Origin: Planctomycetaceae bacterium
GTDB taxonomy: Bacteria; Planctomycetota; Phycisphaerae; Phycisphaerales; SM1A02
Length of the DNA stretch: 24,400 bases
Assembly (NCBI GenBank): GCA_027488265.1
Contig: JAIYCA010000292.1
Span: 1-24,400 of the forward strand
Direction: 5' to 3'
Shown: one piece after another, positions 15,797-23,199 of the stretch
How positions within the stretch are numbered: the stretch's first letter is position 1
Layout: each line of letters begins with the position of its first letter
Notes under the pieces: generated by a model
The model's input: the letters and a program-made list of their open reading frames with translations, nothing else
The model's database searches: none
Told to the model about the DNA's origin: nothing
Program-made: the position numbers and the translations under genes

Positions 15797-17656
15797 ATGG
15801 TTCCGACCTCACACACCACCGATCGTCGATTGCATCGCACCAACGCCCCTCAGGCGGGGGTCGCGGGAGTGGCGGCACGGAACACCGGGGAAGCGTTGCG
15901 CCGGACAGGCCGCGCGGGATTGCTGGCGGGCCTTGGACTTTCTGTTGCGCTCGCAGGATGCGAGTCGGGCTTGCGGTCGATCGACCGTGCAACCACCGAG
16001 AAGCTCCGCGAGAGCGCGGAGGCGATGGGCGGCGGAGCGATTTACCCGGATATTGATCCGAATCGTTACGAAAGTGGTTCTTACTTTCCTGATTTCCCTG
16101 AGAACGTGGATCGACCTCCGACCGCGAACCCGCCGGCGAACGAACTCCAGTTCACGCCGATGCCGCAGGCCCAAGAGGACGCAGAGAGCATCGCCGAGCG
16201 CTTCCGAAAGATGGCGGAAGGCGACCCCAATGCGAAACTGTTCACGTTCGACGACGCCGTCGCCTACTCCATTGAACACGCCGACGAGTACCTCACCGCC
16301 GAGGAGGCGTACCTCATTGTGGCGATTCGGCTCTTGGTCGAAGAGCACCGTTGGACGCCGCTCCCCGCCAACGTCACCAGCCTGAACTTCGCCAACGACG
16401 GCACCAACGGGCGCTTCAACAACGCGCTTTCGATCGTGAATGACCTCGGCGTCGCGCAGCGCCTGCCGTTCGGCGGCGAGGTCAGTGCGTCGTTCGTGGT
16501 CGCGGCCACGCAGCAACTCGACGACTACCTCGCGAACACCGACACCCAGTCGGCCGACATCGTGCTCGAGGCGGCGATCCCGCTCTTGCGCGGCTTCGGT
16601 GATGTCGCGCTTGAGCCCCTCATCCAGCAACGCCGCAATCTCGTCTACGCCGCCCGCGAGTTCGAGCAGTTCCGACGCGACTTCTACTTCGACCTCGCGA
16701 ACGACTATCTCGGACTCGTCTTGCAGCTTCAGGCGATCGCGAACGCGGAGCGTCAAGTCGAACGCAGCGCCGCCGTCGAAGAGCGCACGAAGGCGCTCGT
16801 CGACAGTGGCCGCACGGAGCCGTTCCAAGCAGATCTCGCGACGCAGAACACGCTCTTCGCGCTCGACCGTTTAACGACGCAGCGCGAGGTCTACCGCTTG
16901 AGCGTCGATCGCTTCAAAGCGCGCATCGGTATGCCGGTCGAGACGCCGATTGAGATCGAACCGACGCGGTTCAATCTTCCGGTTCCAACCATCGATCCAG
17001 CGCTGGCGCTCGACCTCGCGTTCCGCTACCGGCTCGATCTGCAAACGTGGCGCGACCTCGTCGACGACTTCTCGCGCAAGGTCGACGTCGCGCGCAACAA
17101 CTTGCTCGGTGATCTCGATTTGATCCTCGCGAACAATCTTCCGACCGATCCAACGCAGGCGCAGTCGGGGCTTGATTTCACGCCTGGCGACAACGAATTC
17201 GCGGCGTCACTTATCTTCTCGATGCCGCTCGATCGCGTGACGGAAGACCTGCAGTTGCGTCAGGCGCAGATTCTCCTCGAGCAATCGAAGCGTCAGTACT
17301 TCCAGCGTCGTGACGACGCCGCCGTGCAAGTGCGGCAGTCCGCGCGCGGCATTGAGACATCGCAGTTCAGTCTCGTGATTCAAGAGAAGAACGTGCAGGC
17401 CGCGATGAATCGACAAGCCGCGATTGACGCGGCGCCCGATCGTGCGACTGCTCGTGACCGTACCGAAGCCGTCGACCAATTGCGCCGCGCACAAGACTCG
17501 CTCGACAACGCGCGCAAGAATCTGCAGGTCGCCATTCTTCGCTACCTCAACACCACAGGCCAAATGCGCATCTCGCCCGACGGACGTCTCATCCCACCGA
17601 CCGGCATGGATGTCGGTGAAGAGATGGGGCCTGGCATCATCGATACGACCCCGTGA
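15797..17656 (+). CDS. TolC-like outer-membrane efflux lipoprotein
   Basis: 619 residues. Hydrophobic segment 41-54 ends in a lipobox ALAGC (C55), so the mature protein is a lipoprotein. The body is the repeated coiled-coil/beta layout of outer-membrane factors: two long helical parts (about 290-400 and 480-600), each following a barrel-type strand region (around FGGEVSASFVVA and FAASLIFSMPLDR), and the family's RQAARGIETS-type helix near the C-terminus. It would form the trimeric outer-membrane duct of a tripartite pump or type I exporter. The region 60-150 is an acidic extra domain compared with E. coli TolC. ATG 15797 gives 40 residues before the signal core; a GTG at 15869 would give a more normal 31-residue signal and is a real alternative. 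The membrane fusion protein gene follows after 115 nt. Confidence 0.87.
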   Translation: MVPTSHTTDRRLHRTNAPQAGVAGVAARNTGEALRRTGRAGLLAGLGLSVALAGCESGLRSIDRATTEKLRESAEAMGGGAIYPDIDPNRYESGSYFPDFPENVDRPPTANPPANELQFTPMPQAQEDAESIAERFRKMAEGDPNAKLFTFDDAVAYSIEHADEYLTAEEAYLIVAIRLLVEEHRWTPLPANVTSLNFANDGTNGRFNNALSIVNDLGVAQRLPFGGEVSASFVVAATQQLDDYLANTDTQSADIVLEAAIPLLRGFGDVALEPLIQQRRNLVYAAREFEQFRRDFYFDLANDYLGLVLQLQAIANAERQVERSAAVEERTKALVDSGRTEPFQADLATQNTLFALDRLTTQREVYRLSVDRFKARIGMPVETPIEIEPTRFNLPVPTIDPALALDLAFRYRLDLQTWRDLVDDFSRKVDVARNNLLGDLDLILANNLPTDPTQAQSGLDFTPGDNEFAASLIFSMPLDRVTEDLQLRQAQILLEQSKRQYFQRRDDAAVQVRQSARGIETSQFSLVIQEKNVQAAMNRQAAIDAAPDRATARDRTEAVDQLRRAQDSLDNARKNLQVAILRYLNTTGQMRISPDGRLIPPTGMDVGEEMGPGIIDTTP

Positions 17657-17722
17657 CTTTCCCTGCTTTCCCGTTATCTCCCGTGATTTGCTGCGCGTCT
17701 CACGACTTCCAATGATCTCATG

Positions 17723-17749
17723 GCGCCGTGCCGATCGTTTGCACGGCGC
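17723..17749 (+). other. Perfect 9-bp inverted repeat in the TolC-MFP gap
   Basis: GCGCCGTGC (17723-17731) and GCACGGCGC (17741-17749) with a 9-nt loop. No T run follows, so it is not a standard terminator. It ends 22 nt before the start codon of the membrane fusion protein and could form an RNA stem affecting stability or translation between the two genes, or be an operator-like site. Confidence 0.6.
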
Positions 17750-17771
17750 ATCGAACTCGAAGTGACTTCTC

Positions 17772-19502
17772 ATGCGTACCGGAACCACCATCTCTCTCGC
17801 CCGCGCCGCTTCGCTCGCGCTCGTTGTCTTCGCATGCGGAATTCCCGTTGGTTGCGGCGGTTCAGCGCCAGCCGAGCAATCCACGATCGGCGCGCGTGAC
17901 TTGCACACCGTCGAGAAATCGTCGTTCGACATGGTGCTTCCGGTGAGCGGAGAACTCGCCGCGCAGCAACAGGTGGAGATTCGCAACAAGCTCGAGTCGC
18001 GCGCGGTGATCACTGAGATCGTCACGGAAGGTACGCGCGTCTCGAAGGGCGATGTTGTGGTGCGTCTCGCGCAAGCAGAGTTGATCGACAAGATCAAGGA
18101 TGCGCGCGACAAGGTGAACAGCGCGCAAAGCGCGGAAATCGCGGCAAAACAAGCGCTCGCCATCAAGCAAGGCGAAAAGCAAAGCGAACTCGACAAGGCC
18201 GACGTCACCGTGCGCATCGCGGAGCTCGCGCTCCAAGGTTGGCAAGAAGGCGAAGTCGTCAACAAGCGACAGCAACTCGCGCTTGCGAAGGAAACCGCGA
18301 TCATCAACTTCGATCGTCTCAAGGGCCGCTTCGAAGAGAGCGAGAAACTCGTCGCGCAGCGCTACATCGCGAAGGATGAGTTTGAGAAAGATCGCATCGC
18401 GATGATCGAGGCCGAAGCGAAGGTGAAGCAGGCGGATCTTGATCTTGAGGTCTACGAGAAGTACACCTTCTTCCAGGATGAAGCGAAGAAGAAGTCCGAT
18501 CTTGAACAAGCGCGCGCCGAGCGTTCGCGCGTTGAGGAGAAGTTCAATGCGGAACTCGTGAAGGCGAAGTCTGATCTCGAAAGCGCGGAGTTCCAACTCA
18601 CCAGCGCAAAGGACCGCTTGACCAACCTCGAGCTGCAGCTCGGTTACACCACCATTGCGGCGCCCATCGATGGCCTCGTGGTGTATGCGACGAGCATCGA
18701 CAGTTCGAACGGCGGCCGCGGTGGCGGCGACGCGCAGCCTCCGCAAGTGGGCACTGAACTTCGTCCGAATGAACTCATCATTCTCTTGCCCGATACATCG
18801 CGCATGGTCGCGAATCTCAAAGTGAGCGAAGCGTTGTCGGGCCGCATCAAGCCGGAGCAAGCGGTCACGGTCTACAGCGATGCGTTGCCAAATCAACCAG
18901 TCGGCGGAAGCGTGACGACGGTGAGCGTGCTCGCGGCAAGTGGTGGTTGGCGCGATCCGAATCGCCGTGAATACACAGTGAAAACCGCGCTCCAAGCGGA
19001 TCCGTCGATGGGTCTCAAGCCCGCGATGCGCTGCAAGGCGGAGATTCTCCTCGGCCGCGTTGAGGATGCGATCAACGTTCCCGTGCAAGCGATCTTCCGT
19101 CAGGGACCAGTCGCGTTCGTCTACGTGCAAGACGGGACGGGATTCGCGCAGCGACAGATCGAACTCGGTCGCGCGAGCGAACTCCTCATCGAAGTGAAAA
19201 AGGGCATCGAAGCGGGCGACAAGGTGCTTCTGCGCGAGCCGAAAGCCTTTGAGATCACGTCGAAACTCGACCCAAGCGTCTTTGAGATGGCGAATGCCTC
19301 TGCGCCGGGCGCAGGCGGCGGACGTCCGCCGATGGGCCGCGGCATGAACGCGAGTCCGGCAGAGGGCGGAGCCGGCGCAGGAGCTGGGCCGCGCGGTGGT
19401 GCTGGCAGCGGCGCTGGAAGGCCACCGGCAGGTGCTGGCGGGCCTAGTGCTGGCGGGCGCCCAAGCGGCGAGCGCGCGGCAAACCCAAGCACAGGCAGCT
19501 GA
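17772..19502 (+). CDS. Membrane fusion protein (HlyD/MacA/AcrA type), lipoprotein
   Basis: 576 residues. The signal peptide ends in a lipobox PVGC (C28). Order: first half of the barrel-sandwich domain (VSGELAAQQQVEIRNKLESR, 58-77; GTRVSKGDVVVRL, 87-99), a long charged coiled-coil hairpin (about 103-285), the second half of the sandwich (YTTIAAPIDGLVV), a beta-barrel domain, and the membrane-proximal domain (KPAMRCKAEILLGRVEDAINVPVQAIF, then VYVQDG). The coiled-coil hairpin is long, as in adaptors that meet TolC directly. The last ~65 residues are Gly/Ala/Pro-rich and probably disordered. It pairs with the TolC-like gene upstream, but the inner-membrane pump or ABC transporter normally encoded next is missing: the next gene is on the other strand. 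Confidence 0.9.
   Translation: MRTGTTISLARAASLALVVFACGIPVGCGGSAPAEQSTIGARDLHTVEKSSFDMVLPVSGELAAQQQVEIRNKLESRAVITEIVTEGTRVSKGDVVVRLAQAELIDKIKDARDKVNSAQSAEIAAKQALAIKQGEKQSELDKADVTVRIAELALQGWQEGEVVNKRQQLALAKETAIINFDRLKGRFEESEKLVAQRYIAKDEFEKDRIAMIEAEAKVKQADLDLEVYEKYTFFQDEAKKKSDLEQARAERSRVEEKFNAELVKAKSDLESAEFQLTSAKDRLTNLELQLGYTTIAAPIDGLVVYATSIDSSNGGRGGGDAQPPQVGTELRPNELIILLPDTSRMVANLKVSEALSGRIKPEQAVTVYSDALPNQPVGGSVTTVSVLAASGGWRDPNRREYTVKTALQADPSMGLKPAMRCKAEILLGRVEDAINVPVQAIFRQGPVAFVYVQDGTGFAQRQIELGRASELLIEVKKGIEAGDKVLLREPKAFEITSKLDPSVFEMANASAPGAGGGRPPMGRGMNASPAEGGAGAGAGPRGGAGSGAGRPPAGAGGPSAGGRPSGERAANPSTGS
19308..19500 (+). repeat. Low-complexity Gly/Ala/Pro-coding tract
   Basis: The end of the membrane fusion protein gene is built from GGC, GCA/GCG and CCG-like codons (GAGAG-, GGAGSGAG- and PPAGAGGP-type strings). 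Such tracts expand by slippage; the encoded tail is outside the conserved adaptor fold. Confidence 0.7.
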
Positions 19503-19529
19503 ACGTACGCGGCGCGGGGCTGCGCAGAC

Positions 19530-20336
19530 TCACTGCGTGATCGCGCGCAACAACGCGGGAAACTCGAGAAGCGTGTCGACGATCACTTCGGGTGCCGGGT
19601 CGAGTTCTTCGACCGGCCGACCGTGGTTGTATCCGCCGCGCACCACGATGCTCGGAATCGACGCAGCGCGCGCGGCTCCAACGTCATTCGCACTATCACC
19701 AACCATCCATGCGTGATGCGCACCAAGGCGGCGCATCGCTTCGGTGAGCGGCGCAGGATTCGGCTTGCGCACCGGCAGCGAATCGCCGCCGAGCACAACC
19801 GACACAAATGGTCGCCATCCGAGTGCGTCAACGATGCGCTCGGTCGGCGCCAACGGTTTGTTCGTCACGATGGCTGCAGTCAAGCCACAGGCACGAACCA
19901 TCTCAAGCGACGCGTGCGCTCCATCAAGCGGTACCGTGTGATCGACGCAAATCGCTTCGTAAATCGCGCGAAATCGCGGCATGGCAGCGTCGGCCGCAGC
20001 GTGCAGTGCGCTCGCATCCGCGAGTTCTGCAAAGCCCTCAAGCCTGCCCGACATCGCACGCTCGACCAACATGCGCGCGCCGTTGCCAACCCACATCGCC
20101 ACTTCATCGCGCGTGCGCGTCGCGAAGCCAAGCTCCGCGAGGAGCGCGTTTACAGCAACGTGAATATCTTCGACTGAGTCGATGAGCGTTCCGTCGAGAT
20201 CGAAGAGAACGGTGTCTGGCCGCGCAAACGAGCGCAACGTTTGCAGCGCGCGCGCATGACGCAGCACAACTTCAGCGTCGGTCTGAGCCGAGTTCCGCAG
20301 GGCGTTTGTCGAAGCTGAATTCGTCTCGCGCGTCAC
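19530..20336 (-). CDS. gph: HAD-superfamily phosphatase, phosphoglycolate phosphatase-like
   Basis: 268 residues. HAD motifs: I, FDLDGTLIDS (45-54) with nucleophile D46 and acid/base D48; II, VTNKP (157-161); III, K191 in RKPNP; IV, MVGDSANDVGAA (211-222) with D214 and D218. The cap domain between motif I and II is the helical C1 type. The best fit is phosphoglycolate phosphatase (2-phosphoglycolate to glycolate), but related sugar-phosphate or pyrophosphate phosphatases share these motifs, so the symbol is tentative. It starts with a GTG that overlaps the upstream stop codon (GTGA), so translation is coupled to the amidase-like gene. The 40 residues before motif I are longer than usual, so a later start is possible. 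Convergent with the membrane fusion protein gene (27-nt gap). Confidence 0.85.
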   Translation of the reverse strand: MTRETNSASTNALRNSAQTDAEVVLRHARALQTLRSFARPDTVLFDLDGTLIDSVEDIHVAVNALLAELGFATRTRDEVAMWVGNGARMLVERAMSGRLEGFAELADASALHAAADAAMPRFRAIYEAICVDHTVPLDGAHASLEMVRACGLTAAIVTNKPLAPTERIVDALGWRPFVSVVLGGDSLPVRKPNPAPLTEAMRRLGAHHAWMVGDSANDVGAARAASIPSIVVRGGYNHGRPVEELDPAPEVIVDTLLEFPALLRAITQ

Positions 20337-20971
20337 TCAGCGATCGCAGCGATGACTCGGTTCCATTCGGCGTCGTTTACAAAGCTCGACGGTCCACCGC
20401 GGTCCTGTTGACGCACGATGTTGGTGGCATCGATGACGTAGTGCCGAGCGAGGTCGTTCACCACCGAAACGAGGCTTTGCAACTGTGCGTCGGTGAGTGG
20501 ACGTCGCGACGTATCGCCGACCACGCAGACCTCAATCGCATCCGCGACCGACCCGCCATGTTGCTGCGCGTTCCATCGTGGGCCCATCAGAACAGCGCCA
20601 TTTTGCTCGCCGTTTCCGTTGCCAACCACGAAGTGAAACCCGAGCGACGGCATGCCCATCGAAGCATGTTGCCGCGAAAGATCTTCCATGCTTCCCACGA
20701 GTGAACCAGACTCGTGAATCACGATCTGGCGCCATCGCGGCGCTGCACGCTCAGCGATGTTGACGAGCGGACCGGTCGCCTGGCCACCCTTCCAACCGTC
20801 GCTCAGTACGAGCGCGCCACCCGCGAAGGTCATCGCACCAACGAAGACAGTCCACACGATTCCAGTGCGCTTGGGATGCACCTTGCGCTTCTTGCTTGTC
20901 GACTTCGTCGTACTCGTCGACTTGGTCGAGGCGCTGCGGGAATTCGAGGATGAGGACGGCTTCCGTGCCAA
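20333..20971 (-). CDS. Membrane-anchored PGRP/N-acetylmuramoyl-L-alanine amidase-like protein with incomplete zinc site
   Basis: 212 residues. A Ser/Thr/Lys-rich basic tail (1-36) and one transmembrane helix (about 37-58) suggest an N-in signal anchor, with the domain in the periplasm. The domain (79-185) follows amidase_2/T7 lysozyme: IVIHES with H86, the first zinc ligand; LGFHFVVGNG (110-119), equal to the GYHF strand; and AIEVCVVGD (145-153). The last part, which should supply the second His and the Cys or Asp ligand (H-x-D/E ... C-P), reads IVRQQDRGGPSSF (185-197), so both ligands seem lost. It may therefore bind peptidoglycan without cutting it. The start codon appears to be TTG at 20971; an in-frame GTG at 20881 would remove the charged tail. 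It overlaps gph by 4 nt. Confidence 0.75.
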   Translation of the reverse strand: MARKPSSSSNSRSASTKSTSTTKSTSKKRKVHPKRTGIVWTVFVGAMTFAGGALVLSDGWKGGQATGPLVNIAERAAPRWRQIVIHESGSLVGSMEDLSRQHASMGMPSLGFHFVVGNGNGEQNGAVLMGPRWNAQQHGGSVADAIEVCVVGDTSRRPLTDAQLQSLVSVVNDLARHYVIDATNIVRQQDRGGPSSFVNDAEWNRVIAAIAE

Positions 20972-21297
20972 GGGCGCGACTCCAGTGGGGGGCGAACAAT
21001 ATCGGAAATCGGCCGATGCGAGCGCATCACTGCAGGATTTGCGAGATATGCCAGATTCACCGAGAAATCACGGGAAGTCCGTCGAGCGGTTCTGCGCATG
21101 TGTGACGACTGTGCGGGCAGGCCCGATACGGAATATTCCCTTGGACGCATATCGCACGTGCGTTGCAGGTGCATCGCGCGCGGCGGCAACAGTGCGCTTC
21201 AAACTCCTTTGAAATGAGCAGCGCGTTCTGCTGTGTTCTGCTGTATTCGTCGCGCAAAACGCAACATCGGTGGCCTCGCGTCACCGAAAGCAACGCA
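20972..21297. other. 326-bp intergenic region upstream of the amidase-like gene
   Basis: No gene seen on either strand. It contains a perfect 10-bp palindrome GGAATATTCC (21130-21139), AT-rich for this window, and a 10-bp direct repeat GTTCTGCTGT twice (about 21229-21248). It should hold the promoter of the amidase-like/gph pair; GATATT near 21000 on the minus strand is a weak -10 candidate. No terminator with a T run was found after the small lipoprotein gene. Confidence 0.5.
21130..21139. promoter_or_regulatory. Palindrome GGAATATTCC, possible operator
   Basis: A perfect 10-bp dyad in the intergenic region, about 160 nt upstream of the amidase-like start. AT-rich dyads are unusual in this GC-rich window. 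No family of regulator can be assigned. Confidence 0.3.
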
Positions 21298-21573
21298 TCA
21301 TTGCGGCTGCGTGAGACGCGCGCGCAGCGCCGGTTGCGGCGTCCCGAAGACATCGGGCTCTTCGAGCGGCGTATAGACCTGCCGCATGCGATCGTGCGTC
21401 TCGAATTGGTTGCGCGGAAGGTCGCTCTGGAAGAGCGTTCTCTGGCAACCCGTGCTTCCAAGCGCCGCCGCGAGAGCCGACAGCGCCGCGATCGTCACAC
21501 GCACAGACACGCGTGGTGAAACGCGCGGACGTCGATCAGAGGAGCAAGGTTTGCAGCGTGCACGCGCGGTCAT
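21298..21573 (-). CDS. Small lipoprotein, 91 aa
   Basis: Starts 9 nt after the preceding stop codon. Residues about 22-42 form a lipoprotein signal ending GSTGC (C43); the first 20 residues are Arg-rich, so a later GTG start near residue 22 is also possible. The mature part is short and polar: it begins CQRTLFQSDLPRNQF and has a Pro-rich EEPDVFGTPQPALRARL end. I recall similar short lipoproteins, with an initial C-[QE]-R-T and D-L-P-R followed by F-G and P-A-L-R, from Phycisphaerae genomes, but know of no function. It lies at the end of the probable rex transcript. Confidence 0.7.
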   Translation of the reverse strand: MTARARCKPCSSDRRPRVSPRVSVRVTIAALSALAAALGSTGCQRTLFQSDLPRNQFETHDRMRQVYTPLEEPDVFGTPQPALRARLTQPQ

Positions 21574-21582
21574 GGTGGCATC

Positions 21583-22431
21583 CTACTGATCGCGGGCCGC
21601 GCTGTCGGGCGCTCGATTCTGAGTCGGTGCGCGGTTCTGACTTGTTGTGGAAACGAACGGCACGGTGGCCGTCGCTGGAAACCGCCGCCCTGTCGCGGGG
21701 TCGACGAACTCGATCGCAACCGAGACCGCGCGCGGCGCGCCCTCACCCGTCCAACGAATCGGCTGTTCGACGGTGTAGTGGGTTCCGAGGAATCCTGATC
21801 GGTAACAGCTGCGGAGTGCGTTCGGGCCCACGCGGGTTGCAAGCGCGGGCGCGGGTGCTGCGCCAGGGACAAGCACCGTCGCGGAAAGATCGAGCCATCC
21901 GGCGATCTGGATGAAGCGGCCGAGGCCGTCCGAGGGGACAACGATGAGGGTCAGGAGCCCTTCCCCCGCTGATGTGCTCGTTCCCGCGCCTGTGCCGCCA
22001 CCCGTTCCGGCGCCTGTTTCGACCGCCGTACGGGTGACCTTCGCATTCGAAAGCGAGGAGATCGCGATCGACGCGAGTGCGGGGGTCGCGGCGGCCGCTT
22101 CCGCGCGCAATGACGCGATTTCCGCGAGTTGCGCCGCAGTTTGGCCGCCACTGTTTCCTTGCTCGGCGGGAGTTCGAGCCGCGTCTTTCGCGGAAAGCCG
22201 TGCCGTCAGCCCCGCGACTTCGCTCTCGAGTTCCGACACCCGCGCGCGCGCTGCGTCGCGTTCCGAAGTCCGCTCGACGAGTTCAGCACGGAGGCCGTCG
22301 TTCGCGTTTGGCGCGAGCACGCGGCCGCGACAACCCGCTGTGCCACCGAGCAGCGCAATGGTTGCCGCGAGGCTCACAACCGCCGCAAGATTGGTCGAAC
22401 GGCGCTCAAACACTGGTCGGTGCGTCTCCAT
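21583..22431 (-). CDS. Lipoprotein with coiled coil and beta-rich C-terminal domain
   Basis: 282 residues from the ATG at 22431, which lies inside the end of rex (26-nt overlap); the longer open frame upstream is antisense-like Arg/Ser shadow sequence. The signal peptide (12-33) ends in the lipobox GTAGC (C34). Residues 44-75 are a heptad-type coiled coil (LRAELVERTSERDAARARVSELESEVAGL), followed by an Ala/Gln linker, a Gly/Thr tract (about 140-155) and a C-terminal beta-rich domain from 158 (GLLTLIVVPSD ... IQIAGWLDLSATVLVP) that looks like a planctomycete-type fold with unknown role. Membrane-tethered and periplasmic. Co-transcription with rex is likely because of the overlap, but whether this is functional or only positional is open. 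Confidence 0.75.
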   Translation of the reverse strand: METHRPVFERRSTNLAAVVSLAATIALLGGTAGCRGRVLAPNANDGLRAELVERTSERDAARARVSELESEVAGLTARLSAKDAARTPAEQGNSGGQTAAQLAEIASLRAEAAAATPALASIAISSLSNAKVTRTAVETGAGTGGGTGAGTSTSAGEGLLTLIVVPSDGLGRFIQIAGWLDLSATVLVPGAAPAPALATRVGPNALRSCYRSGFLGTHYTVEQPIRWTGEGAPRAVSVAIEFVDPATGRRFPATATVPFVSTTSQNRAPTQNRAPDSAARDQ

Positions 22432-23104
22432 CGGTTGGTTCGTCGGCGTGATGACCGTCTTCGAACGAAAGATCGAGGCCGGTCGCGGTTTGGAAGGCGA
22501 GTTGTTCGAGCGCAACAGTAAAGTCGACGCTGACGATACCGATGCCCTCGCGCACCTCGATCCGGCGCGGCGCAAAGTTGAGAATCCCACGCACGCCCGC
22601 GGCGACCAGCGCGTCAGCAACCTGCTGCGCCGACTCGCGCGGGACCGCCACGATGCCGAGGTTGATCCGCTCGGCCGCGACCGTCGTCGAAAGATCGCGC
22701 ATCGGTTGCACGCGCAGCCCGCCAACCTCGCGCCCAGCGACCGCAGGGTTTGCATCGAAGACCGCGACGATTTCAAAGCCCTCGCGGCGGAAACGGTCGT
22801 ACGAAACCAACGCGCGACCGATGTTGCCCGCGCCAACAACGCACACGCGCCAATCGCGGTCGCGGCCCATGATCTTGCGCAGACTTCCCACCAAATCCGA
22901 AATCGTGTAGCCGCGGCCAGGATGCCCGAGTTGCCCGCAAATCGCCAAGTCTTTGCGCACCTGTGCGTCGGTCAATCCGAGCGAACGACCAAGCGCCTTT
23001 GAACTCACCGTCTCCTCCCCCTGCTCGAGGCGCGAGGAGAGTTCGCGCAGATAGAGGCTCAACCGACGAGCGGCGGGCCGGGGGATGGGCTTCTTCTCAG
23101 GCAC
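22406..23104 (-). CDS. rex: Redox-sensing transcriptional repressor Rex
   Basis: 232 residues; senses the NADH/NAD+ ratio and represses respiration and fermentation genes when NADH is low. The N-terminal winged helix (about 8-80) carries the recognition helix TDAQVRKDLAICGQLGHPG (45-63) and the wing RGYTISDLV, characteristic of Rex. The Rossmann domain has GAGNIG (91-96) and the acidic ribose-binding D117 in FDANP; LGIVAVPRESAQ (149-160) and GILNFAPR (173-180) are also Rex signatures. The C-terminal domain-swapped helix region (VDFTVALEQLAF) is present. The start is a GTG at 23104, with a TACTAT box 6 nt upstream. The residues after 212 are a polar tail. Divergent from metF. Confidence 0.95.
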   Translation of the reverse strand: MPEKKPIPRPAARRLSLYLRELSSRLEQGEETVSSKALGRSLGLTDAQVRKDLAICGQLGHPGRGYTISDLVGSLRKIMGRDRDWRVCVVGAGNIGRALVSYDRFRREGFEIVAVFDANPAVAGREVGGLRVQPMRDLSTTVAAERINLGIVAVPRESAQQVADALVAAGVRGILNFAPRRIEVREGIGIVSVDFTVALEQLAFQTATGLDLSFEDGHHADEPTDGDAPTSV

Positions 23105-23110
23105 AAGTTC

Positions 23111-23138
23111 ATAGTACGGGTTCAGCGAGGGATGTCGA
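23111..23138 (-). promoter_or_regulatory. Leaderless-type promoter of rex
   Basis: On the minus strand TCGACA (23138-23133), 16 nt, TACTAT (23116-23111), then 6 nt to the GTG at 23104. This is the best match to sigma70 in the window (5 of 6 at -35, 4 to 5 of 6 at -10). The -10 to start-codon distance implies transcription begins at the start codon. I do not see a full Rex operator (TTGTGAA-N4-TTCACAA) here. Confidence 0.55.
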
Positions 23139-23163
23139 AGAGGGTCACGTGCGCGACAGGCGA

Positions 23164-23193
23164 TTGGTCGAGATCGAGAGCCTTCGCTACCCT
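23164..23193 (+). promoter_or_regulatory. Leaderless-type promoter of metF
   Basis: TTGGTC (23164-23169), 18-nt spacer, TACCCT (23188-23193), then 6 nt to the ATG at 23200. No Shine-Dalgarno sequence is present. Lies in the 95-bp divergent region shared with rex. Confidence 0.5.
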
Positions 23194-23199
23194 CCGCGA

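Noticed and set aside
14404..16056. Long open frame (550 codons) on the plus strand
   Set aside because: It lies antisense to the GH35-like gene, is Arg/His-rich without any motif, and is a composition effect of GC-rich codons.
17862..19130. Long open frame (422 codons) on the minus strand
   Set aside because: Antisense shadow of the membrane fusion protein gene; no signal, motif or start context, and extreme Arg/Leu/His content.
23105..23199. Rex operator (autoregulation) in the rex-metF intergenic region
   Set aside because: I looked for TTGTGAA-N4-TTCACAA; only isolated TTGTG and GAACTT fragments are present, no dyad.
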